In this document: in pieces, positions 8,063 through 16,514 of the stretch | Layout of the letters: each line of letters opens with the position of its first letter | Numbering within the stretch: the first letter of the stretch is position 1 | Origin: Pseudomonadota bacterium | GTDB taxonomy: Bacteria; Desulfobacterota; Desulfovibrionia; Desulfovibrionales; Desulfovibrionaceae | Assembly (NCBI GenBank): GCA_023403845.1 | Contig: JAEYDL010000020.1 | Location: 186,001 to 250,000 of the forward strand | Length of the DNA stretch: 64,000 bases | Reading direction: 5' to 3' | The notes under the pieces: model-generated | Databases searched by the model: none | What the model was told of the DNA's origin: nothing | The model's input: only the letters and a program-made list of their open reading frames with translations | Position numbers and translations under genes: made by a program

Positions 8063-9907
8063 ATGAAAATGTTAAGACCAATTTATACTATTTTCGTTGA
8101 AGATTTTCTTATGGTCTATAAGATTATGCCACGAAATCTTCGGCGGGAGACAATTACAGTTTTAGTAAATATGGTCATATTAGCTGTTTTTGAAGTAGCA
8201 AGTTTACTTTCAATTTCTATATTAGCTTTAAGTATCGCTAGCCCTGAAAAAATTTTATCATCCCCTATTTTTCAGGAAATTTTAAAAAAAATTCCTTTTG
8301 TTAGTTATTTGTTTACCGACCCAAGATCGATAACCTTATTTGCATCATTGGGTGTAGTTTTACTTATTGGTGTAAAGAATATTATGTCTGCATTTGTTAG
8401 TTGTAAAACTGCTTTTTTAGGAGAAAAAATAGCATTATTTACTGGAAAAACAATATTTAAAAATTTTTTATATTCTCCATATATAAAACATTTATCTGGA
8501 TCAAGTTCAAAAATATTCCAAGCTATGTCTTGGCGTTATATTTTAGGATTGTTTGTTACAAATTTGTTAACAATATATACTTATACGCTAATAACCATTG
8601 CTCTTCTTATTACGCTTGTGAGTTCGACTCCTGAAATTTTATTGGGAACAATTTTAGCTTTTGTTACAATATCTTATATAATTTATAAAAGTTTAAAAAA
8701 AGTTATTGATTCTGCTGGTATCATGGCAGCCAAGTGTGCGCAAGAAGAAACTGAGACTACGATGAATGCGATGAATGGCATTCGTGAAGTACTTATTTAT
8801 AGGCAACAAAATGTTTTTCTCAAAAAATATGAAGATATTACTATTAAAGGGATACCTTCTAGAACCTTTTTAACTCTTGCCCCACCTATTCCTTCTTGGA
8901 TTCTTGAAGTACTTGGCTTTGCGATTATCCCAGTCACTATATGTATAATGTTTTTCTTTTACAACTCTTCTATTGTTCAAATTGCGGCTGCTCTGACAAT
9001 GATTATGCTGATTTGTTGGAGGATACTACCTGTCTTGAATAGGGCTTTATCTTGTCTCGTTGCCCTAAGAAGTGTTCGCCCTCAAGCAATGGAATGTATT
9101 TCCCGTGTCAAAGAAGCATTATCCTCTCCACAATATGCTGAGATTGCACCTGACATAAATTTTTCTATTAAAGGGACTATATCCTTTGATAAAATTAGCT
9201 TTTTTTATCCAAAGAGTAATGATGCCAGTCTTAATAATATAAGCTTCTCTTTGAAATGTGGGACTAGAGTCGGTATTGTGGGTCCATCAGGAGCTGGAAA
9301 GAGTACATTAGTTTCTATTCTAAGTGGACTTATAGAACCATCTATTGGAAATGTGTTGGTAGATGGTAAAATTCTTAGCCCAGAAGAACGTGCTGCATAT
9401 TGTATGCAAGTTGGCTATGTTCCTCAGTCACCATACATTATGCCAGGAACATTAGCTGCTAATGTTGCTTTTAGTGAATGGGGTAAACCTTATAATAGTG
9501 ATCGTGTATATGAAGCTTGCCGGATGGCAGCTTTAGATCTTGTTGATATACATGAAAAAGGCATAGATATCCCTATTGGTGAGCATGGAGCAGGCCTATC
9601 TGGGGGACAGGCTCAGCGTGTATCAATTGCAAGAGCATTATATACTAAACCCAAATTACTTATATTAGATGAGGCAACAAGTGCCCTAGATCTTGCTACT
9701 GAATCAGCGATAATAGAGACTATTCATAATCTTCCCAATGATATTACTGTAGTTATTATAGCTCATCGCTTATCTACTGTAAAAAACTGTGATTACATTA
9801 TCTGGATTAATAGTGGAAATATTATTGATATGGGAATTCCTGATATAGTATTACCTCATTATGAACAGGCATTAATGGATTGCTATCATGGGCAAAAAAA
9901 ATGTTGA
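8063..9907 (+). CDS. ABC transporter with fused membrane and ATPase domains, probable glycolipid flippase
   Basis: A 614-residue half-transporter. About six membrane spans occupy residues 20-330, followed by an ATPase domain with Walker A GPSGAGKS (about residue 407), signature LSGGQAQR (about 511), Walker B LLILDEATSALD (about 531-542) and a switch histidine in IIAHRLS. The layout matches MsbA and the PglK/WlaB flippases that move undecaprenyl-linked oligosaccharides. No Wzx or Wzy is visible, so it may be the flippase for this island's glycan. The first ATG lacks a clear ribosome binding site; another possible start is the ATG at 8111. The end overlaps the start of the acyltransferase. Confidence 0.85.
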   Translation: MKMLRPIYTIFVEDFLMVYKIMPRNLRRETITVLVNMVILAVFEVASLLSISILALSIASPEKILSSPIFQEILKKIPFVSYLFTDPRSITLFASLGVVLLIGVKNIMSAFVSCKTAFLGEKIALFTGKTIFKNFLYSPYIKHLSGSSSKIFQAMSWRYILGLFVTNLLTIYTYTLITIALLITLVSSTPEILLGTILAFVTISYIIYKSLKKVIDSAGIMAAKCAQEETETTMNAMNGIREVLIYRQQNVFLKKYEDITIKGIPSRTFLTLAPPIPSWILEVLGFAIIPVTICIMFFFYNSSIVQIAAALTMIMLICWRILPVLNRALSCLVALRSVRPQAMECISRVKEALSSPQYAEIAPDINFSIKGTISFDKISFFYPKSNDASLNNISFSLKCGTRVGIVGPSGAGKSTLVSILSGLIEPSIGNVLVDGKILSPEERAAYCMQVGYVPQSPYIMPGTLAANVAFSEWGKPYNSDRVYEACRMAALDLVDIHEKGIDIPIGEHGAGLSGGQAQRVSIARALYTKPKLLILDEATSALDLATESAIIETIHNLPNDITVVIIAHRLSTVKNCDYIIWINSGNIIDMGIPDIVLPHYEQALMDCYHGQKKC

Positions 9908-11067
9908 ACAAACTCTCTCTCTCTCTCTCTCTCTCTTCTGAGGTTTCAGGAGAGAATCGAATAGAATTTGCCAATATTCTCAGAGGAATTGCAGCCTTAA
10001 TTGTTGTTTTTTCTCATTATTGTGGAGTATTTTGGGGACAAAGAGATGTTGTGGCTTCATTTATTAATGCCTTTCCACTAGCTGAGGATATTATACCTAC
10101 ACCAAAATATATTAAGATGTTTTATACATTACCGTTTATTGATTGGGGATCATATGGGGTTGCATTATTTTTTATAATTAGTGGATTTGTAATTCCTTTT
10201 TCTTGTTCTAATAAAAGTCGATTAGCTTTTTTTATTAGTAGATTTTTTCGAATATTTCCAACCTATATTGTCGGATTTTCCGTATCTATTTTGGCAATCT
10301 TTTTGTCTAGTATTTTTTGGAATAAACCATATCCATATAGTACATACGAAATTTTTATTCATTATATTCCAGGAATACGGGATATATTTTGGTCAAGAAA
10401 TATTGATGGGATCATATGGACTTTAGAAGTTGAGATAAAATTTTATATTTTGTGTATTATGTTTAAAAAATATATCTATTCAGTTAAGATATTTTACATA
10501 CCTGCTGTGCTGTTTATTCTGTCTTTAATGTTTCATGAGGATAGTTTTATTGAAGTATACAATAGGAATCCTATTCTATATAAGATGTTAATAATATTTT
10601 ATTCTTCATCTCAATATGTGATTTTTATGTTTATAGGAGTTGTGTTTAATTTTATATATAGAAAAAATATTAAAAATATTTATGGATATTATATTATTTT
10701 TGTCATTATGATTATGTTTTGTATACATGGGCAGGCTGGTCCTTATACTCAAGGTATAAAGTTTATTTCAAGTTATATATTGGCTGTAATTACATTTTAT
10801 ATGTGTTTTATATTTAAATATAGTTTTTATTCTAGTAATATATTAAAATTTTTATCAAAAATAAGTTATTCTTTGTATATAATACATGGGATATTTGGCT
10901 ATGTCATCTTGAGAATTTTAATAGAGATTGGTACCCCTGTGTTGCTAGCAATTTTAAGTACATTATGTTGTGTTTTGGGAGTCGCTACTATTTTAAATTA
11001 TTTTATTGAGCTACCTTCCCAAAAAATTGGGAAAAAATTAGCTAGCCATTTCCAATATTCTGTATAG
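9901..11067 (+). CDS. Acyltransferase-3 family membrane O-acyltransferase with a repeat-bearing start
   Basis: A 388-residue polytopic protein of the Acyltransferase-3 (OafB/NodX) family. The signs are an early RGIAALIVVFSHY segment carrying the conserved histidine, a GVALFFIISGFVIPF segment, and about ten hydrophobic spans. Such enzymes add acetyl or other acyl groups to exported sugars. The chosen ATG overlaps the ABC gene by 7 bases; a TTG at 9880 is in the same frame. Codons 5-12 lie in a (CT)12 repeat encoding alternating Leu-Ser, so a change of one unit shifts the frame. A third ATG, at 9888, lies in another frame and would join the gene if the repeat had 13 units. This suggests phase variation. 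Confidence 0.85.
   Translation: MLNKLSLSLSLSSEVSGENRIEFANILRGIAALIVVFSHYCGVFWGQRDVVASFINAFPLAEDIIPTPKYIKMFYTLPFIDWGSYGVALFFIISGFVIPFSCSNKSRLAFFISRFFRIFPTYIVGFSVSILAIFLSSIFWNKPYPYSTYEIFIHYIPGIRDIFWSRNIDGIIWTLEVEIKFYILCIMFKKYIYSVKIFYIPAVLFILSLMFHEDSFIEVYNRNPILYKMLIIFYSSSQYVIFMFIGVVFNFIYRKNIKNIYGYYIIFVIMIMFCIHGQAGPYTQGIKFISSYILAVITFYMCFIFKYSFYSSNILKFLSKISYSLYIIHGIFGYVILRILIEIGTPVLLAILSTLCCVLGVATILNYFIELPSQKIGKKLASHFQYSV
9913..9936 (+). repeat. (CT)12 simple sequence repeat inside the acyltransferase start
   Basis: Twelve uninterrupted CT units span 24 bases, starting 12 bases after the ATG at 9901. An A8 run lies just upstream at 9893-9900. Dinucleotide tracts of this length are prone to slipped-strand mispairing, and here each step would change the downstream reading frame. 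Confidence 0.97.
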
Positions 11068-11068
11068 C

Positions 11069-11104
11069 AAAAGGCCTTTCCATTTTTGTTTGGAAAGGCC
11101 TTTT
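11069..11104 (+). terminator. Intrinsic terminator at the right edge of the polysaccharide island
   Basis: A perfect 14-bp inverted repeat (AAAAGGCCTTTCCA and its complement) surrounds an 8-base T-rich loop. The right arm ends in TTTT. It begins two bases after the acyltransferase stop. The A-rich left arm means it could also stop transcription from the other strand. Confidence 0.92.
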
Positions 11105-11140
11105 ATATAGGGTTTTAGCCAGTAGGTGGTTTTGATTTTC

Positions 11141-11216
11141 TGGTGGGCGGTACAAGACTTGAACTTGTGGCATCCGCCTTGTAAGGGCGGCGCTCTACCA
11201 ACTGAGCTAACCGCCC
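11141..11216 (-). tRNA. tRNA-Val (anticodon UAC)
   Basis: The minus strand reads as a full 76-nt tRNA with an encoded CCA. The acceptor stem is GGGCGGT/ACCGCCC with discriminator A. The D loop contains AGTTGGTA, the anticodon stem CCGCC/GGCGG encloses CTTACAA, and the T arm is ACAAG-TTCAAGT-CTTGT. The anticodon TAC reads the valine codon GUA. Its 3' end faces the AT-rich island. A weak promoter-like pair (TTTACT, 17 bases, TAGGTT) lies just upstream on the minus strand. Confidence 0.96.
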
Positions 11217-11514
11217 GGTAGATGGTTAGTTCAACCTAGGCGAAAACGGATTGAAAGTAAAGTCCTGTACGACTGCATCAGGATATTTTCCGGGTTCATG
11301 GACGTCTTGCCTGCCGCATCGGCATTTCTGGGAGAAGGCCATGCGAGAAGGCTTCAGTACTTCTTTCCCGAAAGGATGTCCTGCATCTATTGGTGATGAA
11401 AACGGATCTGGACGGAGTCTTTTTAGAATCTCAGCATGTTGACCCGGTTCAGCGGGGCTGTACGATACAGGGAGCCTTGTTTTCGGCTTCACCCTTCAGC
11501 GCACGATTCCGCCC

Positions 11515-13764
11515 ATGTCCGAAGCTCTCGCTCCCCGTCTGCATAATGCCCTGATCACGGCTCTGGCCCTGGTCTGCACCTATGCGCTGGCCTTTTACTG
11601 GAATCTGGACAAACCGTTCTGGGCCGCGTTCGCCGTATTCATTGTCAGTCTGCCGACCATCGGTCAGTCGTTGCAGAAAGGGCTTCTGCGCACGCTGGGG
11701 ACGCTCATGGGCACGGGGGTCGCCCTGCTGCTGTTCATGCTTTTTCCACAGGAGCGCCTTGCCCTGTTCCTGACTCTTTCCGTTTACCTCGCCGTCATGA
11801 TGGCGCTTATGTCCGGCAGCCGCACCAACGGCTATTTTTTCTACATGTCCTCCATCGTGACCATGATCATTGTGCTGATGGCCTCGGCCAATCCGCAACG
11901 GGAGGCCTTTCATCTTGCCGTATATCGGACGGAGGAGACCCTGTTGGGAATTGCCGTCTATACGCTGATTACTCTGCTGCTTGAACCGCGTTCGGCCTTT
12001 GAGAAGCTGAACGGCGGTCTGCATGAGCTTGTTGCGGGACACGGCGAGCTTTTTCGCCTGAACGAGCTTCCGGACCGCCATTCCAGAATGCTTGGAATGT
12101 ACAAGAAATATAATGAAATGAAAGAACTTCTCGACACCCTGGAACAGCTTGTCCCCGCCGTGCGTCTTGAGAATTATCAGGTTTACCGCAAGGCGGCCTG
12201 CTGGAGGGAGGCGATACGCTGCAGCGCGGATTTGCTGGAAATTCAGCGCCAGTGGACGGGCACGCTGACCGCCATGCGCGATCTGAATCTGGAGACGCTT
12301 CTGCCGGAATTTGAAGCCAGACGACGGGACGTGGGCCGTCTCATCGCCCTGATCGGTGATCCTGAGGGAACGCTTCCCGAAACGCTGCCGCGTCTGGAAA
12401 TGGACAGGGAAAAGGTGAACGCTCTGGACCCGTCCCTGCAAGGCCTTGTGTCCACGATCCGGGGGCTGTTCCGGGATCAGGTGGGGCGTTGTCTGGAATT
12501 ACGCGGACTGGTGGCGCATCTGCTGTGGAACGCGCCCGCGCCGTCTCTGCCCCGTCGTTCCCGGGAGAGGACCATTCCGCTGATTTCAGCGAAGCAGCGT
12601 TCGGATATTGCGCAGACCCTGCTGATTTTCTGGAGCGTGGTGCTCATCTGGGTTCTTTTCGATCCCCCGGGCACTGAAAGCGCCTCTTTTCTGGAACTGA
12701 CCGTCCTGCTCGGGCTTTCCGCGCTGTTTACCGGTCCGGTCGATCCTCTGGCGCAGATTTTTTATTACATGGCGGGCATATTCTGTACCGGTCTGCTGTA
12801 CCTGTTCGTCTATCCCGCCGTTTCCGATCTCGGTCTGTTCATGCTGCTGACGTTCGTCCTGGCCTTCGCAATCAGCTTTCTGTTTCCACGCCGTGAACAG
12901 GGGGCCATGAAGATGGGCTTCATGATGCCGTGGCTGGCGGTAGGCCATTACACCAATGTTCCGGCCTACAGCTTCATGAATCTGGCTGCCGGCTCCTTTA
13001 CGCTGCTGGTCGGAATCTCGCTTTCCTCCCTGATTCGTTACGTCTTTTTTTCTCCGAACGAAGAGGTCCTCTTTCTGCGCAGGCAGACGGCCTTTTTCCG
13101 GGAAGCCGAACGGCTGCTTGCCCGTTTCTGTAATGACTATCATGGTCAGAAACCCGGTTTCGTCACCCGGCTCAGATACGAGCTGGCTCTGCGGCGTCTG
13201 CATCTTGTCGTCGACGGACTGAACGGCATGGTGGGCAAGTTGCCGGTGCAGGTCATGGAGCCGGAAATAGCCCGGCTGTTCTGCGCCGAGGCGAAGGATA
13301 TCGGCGTCGCGCTGCAGCGGCTGTATGCGGACGCCGTGGCACTGGGAGGACGGCTCGAGTGGGAAACGGAGACGAAAGCAGAGGCCGGGGAGCGCCGGGA
13401 GACGTCCGGGGATAAGCCGCCGCTTCCTGATCTGCCCGGAGGGGAGGGAATTGGCGGGACGCTGGAACCGGAGAACTCCGTTTCGGACAAGAACGGGCAG
13501 CGTTCTGGGTCGGCCCCTGTTTCCGGGCTGGAAAGACGGGTCCGGGCCATGCAGGAAACGACCGAACGGCTTCTGGACATCCTGCATGAGCGACAACGCA
13601 GGCTGGAGATGTCTGCTCCGGCGGATTCCGGCCCGGAAGACGCTGCCGGGGAGATGCTGCGTTCCATGTCGGCCCAGTGCGGCAGCATTCTGAAAGGACT
13701 GCTGAACACGCTTGGCGTGGCGCGTTCCGCTCCGTGGACGCGGCATGAGGGAAATCATTTCTGA
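11515..13764 (+). CDS. FUSC-family inner-membrane transporter (AaeB-like)
   Basis: A 749-residue protein of the fusaric-acid-resistance/AaeB group, with two hydrophobic blocks of about six spans (residues 10-160 and 360-510), each followed by a long soluble region. In E. coli AaeB works with the adaptor AaeA to export aromatic carboxylic acids. Here the same three parts occur in the order FUSC, DUF1656, HlyD-type adaptor. The C-terminal 180 residues include a low-complexity stretch rich in Glu, Gly and Pro (about 620-670). No good ribosome binding site precedes the chosen ATG, so the start is less certain than the frame. Confidence 0.85.
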   Translation: MSEALAPRLHNALITALALVCTYALAFYWNLDKPFWAAFAVFIVSLPTIGQSLQKGLLRTLGTLMGTGVALLLFMLFPQERLALFLTLSVYLAVMMALMSGSRTNGYFFYMSSIVTMIIVLMASANPQREAFHLAVYRTEETLLGIAVYTLITLLLEPRSAFEKLNGGLHELVAGHGELFRLNELPDRHSRMLGMYKKYNEMKELLDTLEQLVPAVRLENYQVYRKAACWREAIRCSADLLEIQRQWTGTLTAMRDLNLETLLPEFEARRRDVGRLIALIGDPEGTLPETLPRLEMDREKVNALDPSLQGLVSTIRGLFRDQVGRCLELRGLVAHLLWNAPAPSLPRRSRERTIPLISAKQRSDIAQTLLIFWSVVLIWVLFDPPGTESASFLELTVLLGLSALFTGPVDPLAQIFYYMAGIFCTGLLYLFVYPAVSDLGLFMLLTFVLAFAISFLFPRREQGAMKMGFMMPWLAVGHYTNVPAYSFMNLAAGSFTLLVGISLSSLIRYVFFSPNEEVLFLRRQTAFFREAERLLARFCNDYHGQKPGFVTRLRYELALRRLHLVVDGLNGMVGKLPVQVMEPEIARLFCAEAKDIGVALQRLYADAVALGGRLEWETETKAEAGERRETSGDKPPLPDLPGGEGIGGTLEPENSVSDKNGQRSGSAPVSGLERRVRAMQETTERLLDILHERQRRLEMSAPADSGPEDAAGEMLRSMSAQCGSILKGLLNTLGVARSAPWTRHEGNHF

Positions 13765-13771
13765 GGTGCAT

Positions 13772-13984
13772 ATGCCGCATGAACTGTCTTTGCTCGGGGT
13801 ATACGTTTCGCCGTTGTTTCTTGAAATTCCGGCGGGAGTCGCCGGGGCCGTGATCACGGCGCTGCTGCTCAACCGTCTGGGCTGGTCGCGTTTTTTCGTC
13901 AATCCGCCGTGGGTCTTTGTTTCGTTTGTGGCGATTTACATCTGTCTGCTGGATATCCTTCTCGGGAAGGCGGCCCTGTTGTAG
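13772..13984 (+). CDS. DUF1656 (AaeX-like) small membrane protein
   Basis: A 70-residue protein with two hydrophobic spans, starting MPHELSLLGVYVSP and containing the family's PPWVF segment. DUF1656 proteins accompany FUSC transporters and HlyD-type adaptors, as in aaeXAB, though their role is poorly known. The frame is open further upstream, but the ATG at 13772 has GAGGTG at the right distance and starts just after the FUSC stop, so it is preferred. Confidence 0.85.
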   Translation: MPHELSLLGVYVSPLFLEIPAGVAGAVITALLLNRLGWSRFFVNPPWVFVSFVAIYICLLDILLGKAALL

Positions 13985-14048
13985 GCGGACTGGTGGAGGA
14001 AATGTGCTGGAGCCATGATTCCGGCTCGCTTGGAACAAGGATGGAACT

Positions 14049-14966
14049 ATGAATATTGGAAGTCTTGTCCGCTGGACCCTGACCCTGTGCGTCGTCGCTC
14101 TGGCCGCGGCGTTCGTATATGTGCGCTATCATGCCTATTTTCAGAACCCCTGGACGCGCGACGGTCTGGTTCAGGCCGAGGTCATAGAAATCGCTCCTCG
14201 CGTTTCGGGGCCGGTCGGCGCCGTGCATGTGGTGGCCAATCAGTTTGTGCGCAAGGGAGATCCCCTGTTCGAAGTCGATGCCGCAACGTATGCGGTGGCG
14301 GAGAAACGCGCCGGGGCCGAGCTGCGACGACAGCGCTCTCTGACACTGGAGGCCCGTCAGACTGCGGAGCGGAACGAACGACTCTGGGCCGAGGAGCCGG
14401 GCGCGATTTCCGCGCAGACCCTGCGCAATTCTCGCGACGCGCTGGAAGCCGCCGAAGCGGACGAGGCCGCTGCCGCCGCCGCGCTTGAGGCGGCGCGGCT
14501 GGATCTGCAGTTTACCCGGATCACGGCTCCGGCGGACGGCTATGTGGTGAATCCGACCGTTCAGCCCGGCAGCATGGCCGTGGCCTATCAGCCGATGCTG
14601 GCTCTGATTCGCAAAGATACGTTCTGGGTGGACGCCTTTTTCCGGGAGACAATCATTGCGGACTTCAACCCCGGGGATGAAGCGCTGGTTACGCTCATGA
14701 GCTATCCCGACAGGCCGCTCAGGGGACGTGTGGAGAGCATCGGCCGGGGAATCGCCCGGCAGGACGGCAGTACGGGCGAGAAGCTTCTGCCTTCCGTCAG
14801 TCCCACCTTTGAATGGATCCGGCTGGCCCAGCGCATTCCCGTGCGGGTCCGGCTGGAAGACGTTCCTTCTTCCATTCAGTTGCGCATGGGGACTACCGCG
14901 TCGGTTCTGGTGCGTGTTGATTCGAAGAGCGGTTCCATCTTGCCGCTGCCGTCCCTTTTGCAGTAG
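14049..14966 (+). CDS. HlyD/AaeA-type periplasmic adaptor protein
   Basis: A 305-residue membrane fusion protein. An N-terminal membrane anchor (about residues 8-25) is followed by a lipoyl-like half (IAPRVSGPVGAVHV), an alpha-helical hairpin rich in Ala, Glu and Arg (about 85-150), the second lipoyl half (ITAPADGYV) and a beta-barrel domain. It would bridge the FUSC pump to an outer-membrane channel, which is not encoded nearby. The ATG follows AAGGATGGA. It is the last gene of a three-gene efflux operon; the 270 bases after it show no gene. Confidence 0.87.
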   Translation: MNIGSLVRWTLTLCVVALAAAFVYVRYHAYFQNPWTRDGLVQAEVIEIAPRVSGPVGAVHVVANQFVRKGDPLFEVDAATYAVAEKRAGAELRRQRSLTLEARQTAERNERLWAEEPGAISAQTLRNSRDALEAAEADEAAAAAALEAARLDLQFTRITAPADGYVVNPTVQPGSMAVAYQPMLALIRKDTFWVDAFFRETIIADFNPGDEALVTLMSYPDRPLRGRVESIGRGIARQDGSTGEKLLPSVSPTFEWIRLAQRIPVRVRLEDVPSSIQLRMGTTASVLVRVDSKSGSILPLPSLLQ

Positions 14967-15239
14967 GAAGTGGAACGGCATGCCCTCCACGTTCGGGAAA
15001 GTTCACTGGAGCCGTCAGGCCATGCGCGTTCCCTGCAGGGGAGGCGAAGATGGCGGCCGCGGGCTGCATGTGCCGGTGGCGCCAGTCATGTTGTGCTTCA
15101 GACTGTTGATAAAAGGCGTATGTATCGGCATGGCGGCTTCCGGAAATGGTGGTTTTCCGGCGAGCGAGGGCGGTTGACTGCGGCGGGCTTTTTTTCGAGA
15201 GTCCGCTGTGGAACGGTACGAAATCAGGGAGAAGGAATC

Positions 15240-15491
15240 ATGCACGCCGAAACCGAAGCCTGGCTCAGAAAAATGTTGCGGAATGCCCCGAAACCTCTTC
15301 CGGCCGGGGTTTTTCCCCACCTGCTCGAAGATGCGGAAAAGGCGGGATTCGAGCATGCGGATCTGGCCGACGTGGTGGACGAATGGTTGAACTACGGCTA
15401 TTGTCGAATTGTTGACCATGTAGCCAACGATATTGAACTTACGCTCGAAGGAGAGCGGTATTTCGGGGGGCGGCTTTTCGAGGACGACTAA
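15240..15491 (+). CDS. Small uncharacterised protein, possibly winged-helix
   Basis: An 83-residue acidic protein that I do not recognise. It is mostly helical in appearance and ends with ELTLEGERYFGG, a pattern often seen in the wing of small winged-helix domains; this is only suggestive. The frame is open upstream to 14970, but the ATG at 15240 follows AGGGAGAAGGA at good spacing and the upstream residues look non-coding. It precedes the metallo-hydrolase gene by 115 bases on the same strand, so the two may be co-transcribed. Confidence 0.65.
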   Translation: MHAETEAWLRKMLRNAPKPLPAGVFPHLLEDAEKAGFEHADLADVVDEWLNYGYCRIVDHVANDIELTLEGERYFGGRLFEDD

Positions 15492-15606
15492 ACCGGCTGC
15501 CGTTCGCGTCGCAGCGTGGAGGAACGGGTTTTCACCCGTTCGCCGCCTGCGGACGGAAGCGGGCCGGAATGTCCGCGTCATGCAGGAGAGGTCAAGGAGA
15601 TTCGTC

Positions 15607-16416
15607 ATGCGGTATACCGTTGTTGTGGATAATATGAGCGTCAGCCTGAAACTGCTGGCCGAATGGGGCTATGCCGCGTTGCTGGAAACGCCGGGTGGCA
15701 ATGTCCTGCTGGATACGGGGCTGCGCGGCTCCACGCTGACGCACAATCTGAGCGAGTTGCAGCTGCCGTCCGAAGTGGCGCACATAGTGCTCAGTCATGG
15801 GCATAACGACCATTGCGGCGGGCTTGTCGAGGCGCTGAGGCTGTTCCCGGAGGCACAGATCTGGGGTTCCCCCCATCTGTTCATGGAACGGCATGCGGGC
15901 AGGACGCCCGGGCATACCCGGCGCAACGGCGGACCAGTCATTGCGTTGCCGGGACTGAAACCCGTCGCGGACGGCAGCGAGATTCTGCCCGGCGTCACGG
16001 CGTTTGTGGTGCCGGAAGAGCTGCGTAATCCTGAATGGATGCATCGCGAAGGACTCTGGGCGGCGGGAGCCGACGGGAAGCTGCATCCCGACGCGTTTCG
16101 CGATGATTTGTCCCTGCTGGCGGAGGGAACGCATGGACCGTCCCTGCTGCTCGGCTGCGCGCATACAGGATTGCCCAACATTCTGCGTTATGTGCGCGAT
16201 CGTTTCGGAATAACGCGGCTGCATGCGGTCATAGGGGGCATGCATCTGGCTCCTGTGCCGGAAGCGGCTTTGCCCGAGTGGATGGAAGCTCTGCTCTGCG
16301 TCGATGTCGCGGTCTGGAGGCCGTGTCATTGCACCGGATTCCGCGCTGCGGCGCGTCTGGCCTCGCTGTTTTCCGATGTGGACTGGGCTGGAGCGGGTAC
16401 CAGTTTCGAACTGTAG
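15607..16416 (+). CDS. Metallo-beta-lactamase-fold hydrolase
   Basis: A 269-residue MBL-fold protein. The zinc motif is SHGHNDHCGG, and other likely ligands are the histidine in GCAHTG and the final PCHC region. HGHNDHCGG is typical of the subgroup annotated as 7,8-dihydropterin-6-methyl-4-(beta-D-ribofuranosyl)-aminobenzene-5'-phosphate synthase-like; most members have no tested substrate. There is no signal peptide, so it is cytoplasmic. The ATG is preceded by AAGGAGA. A hairpin that may terminate it lies 40 bases after the stop. Confidence 0.8.
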   Translation: MRYTVVVDNMSVSLKLLAEWGYAALLETPGGNVLLDTGLRGSTLTHNLSELQLPSEVAHIVLSHGHNDHCGGLVEALRLFPEAQIWGSPHLFMERHAGRTPGHTRRNGGPVIALPGLKPVADGSEILPGVTAFVVPEELRNPEWMHREGLWAAGADGKLHPDAFRDDLSLLAEGTHGPSLLLGCAHTGLPNILRYVRDRFGITRLHAVIGGMHLAPVPEAALPEWMEALLCVDVAVWRPCHCTGFRAAARLASLFSDVDWAGAGTSFEL

Positions 16417-16456
16417 TTTTGTGAAGGGTGGTTATCTTCGCACGGCGGGAAACCCC

Positions 16457-16492
16457 AAAGAAGGCCTGTCGCTGACGCGGCGGGCCTTCTTT
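16457..16492 (+). terminator. Terminator hairpin between convergent genes
   Basis: A 10-bp inverted repeat (AAAGAAGGCC/GGCCTTCTTT) encloses 16 GC-rich bases. It sits between the MBL-fold gene and the end of the minus-strand sugar cassette and could act in both directions. The T-tract is short. Confidence 0.7.
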
Positions 16493-16514
16493 CTGTTCTG
16501 GCGGAGAGCGGGCT

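Larger units (their letters stand above)
2741..11112 (+). other. Low-GC surface polysaccharide island
   Basis: Base composition falls sharply just after the hydrolase stop and recovers just after the terminator at 11069-11104. Between these points the DNA is strongly AT-rich, with codon use unlike either flank. All seven genes run on the plus strand; the first five overlap or nearly touch (ATGA overlaps at 3980, 4654 and 6141). Their products fit synthesis, export and decoration of a glycan. The right edge lies next to tRNA-Val. No integrase, insertion sequence or flanking direct repeat was found, so acquisition is inferred from composition alone. The first 217 bases (2741-2957) are non-coding and probably hold the promoter. 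Confidence 0.8.

Noticed and set aside
11141..11216. tRNA-Val as an attachment site of an integrated element
   Set aside because: No integrase gene is present and no copy of the tRNA 3' end was found near 2741-2957, so only adjacency can be claimed.
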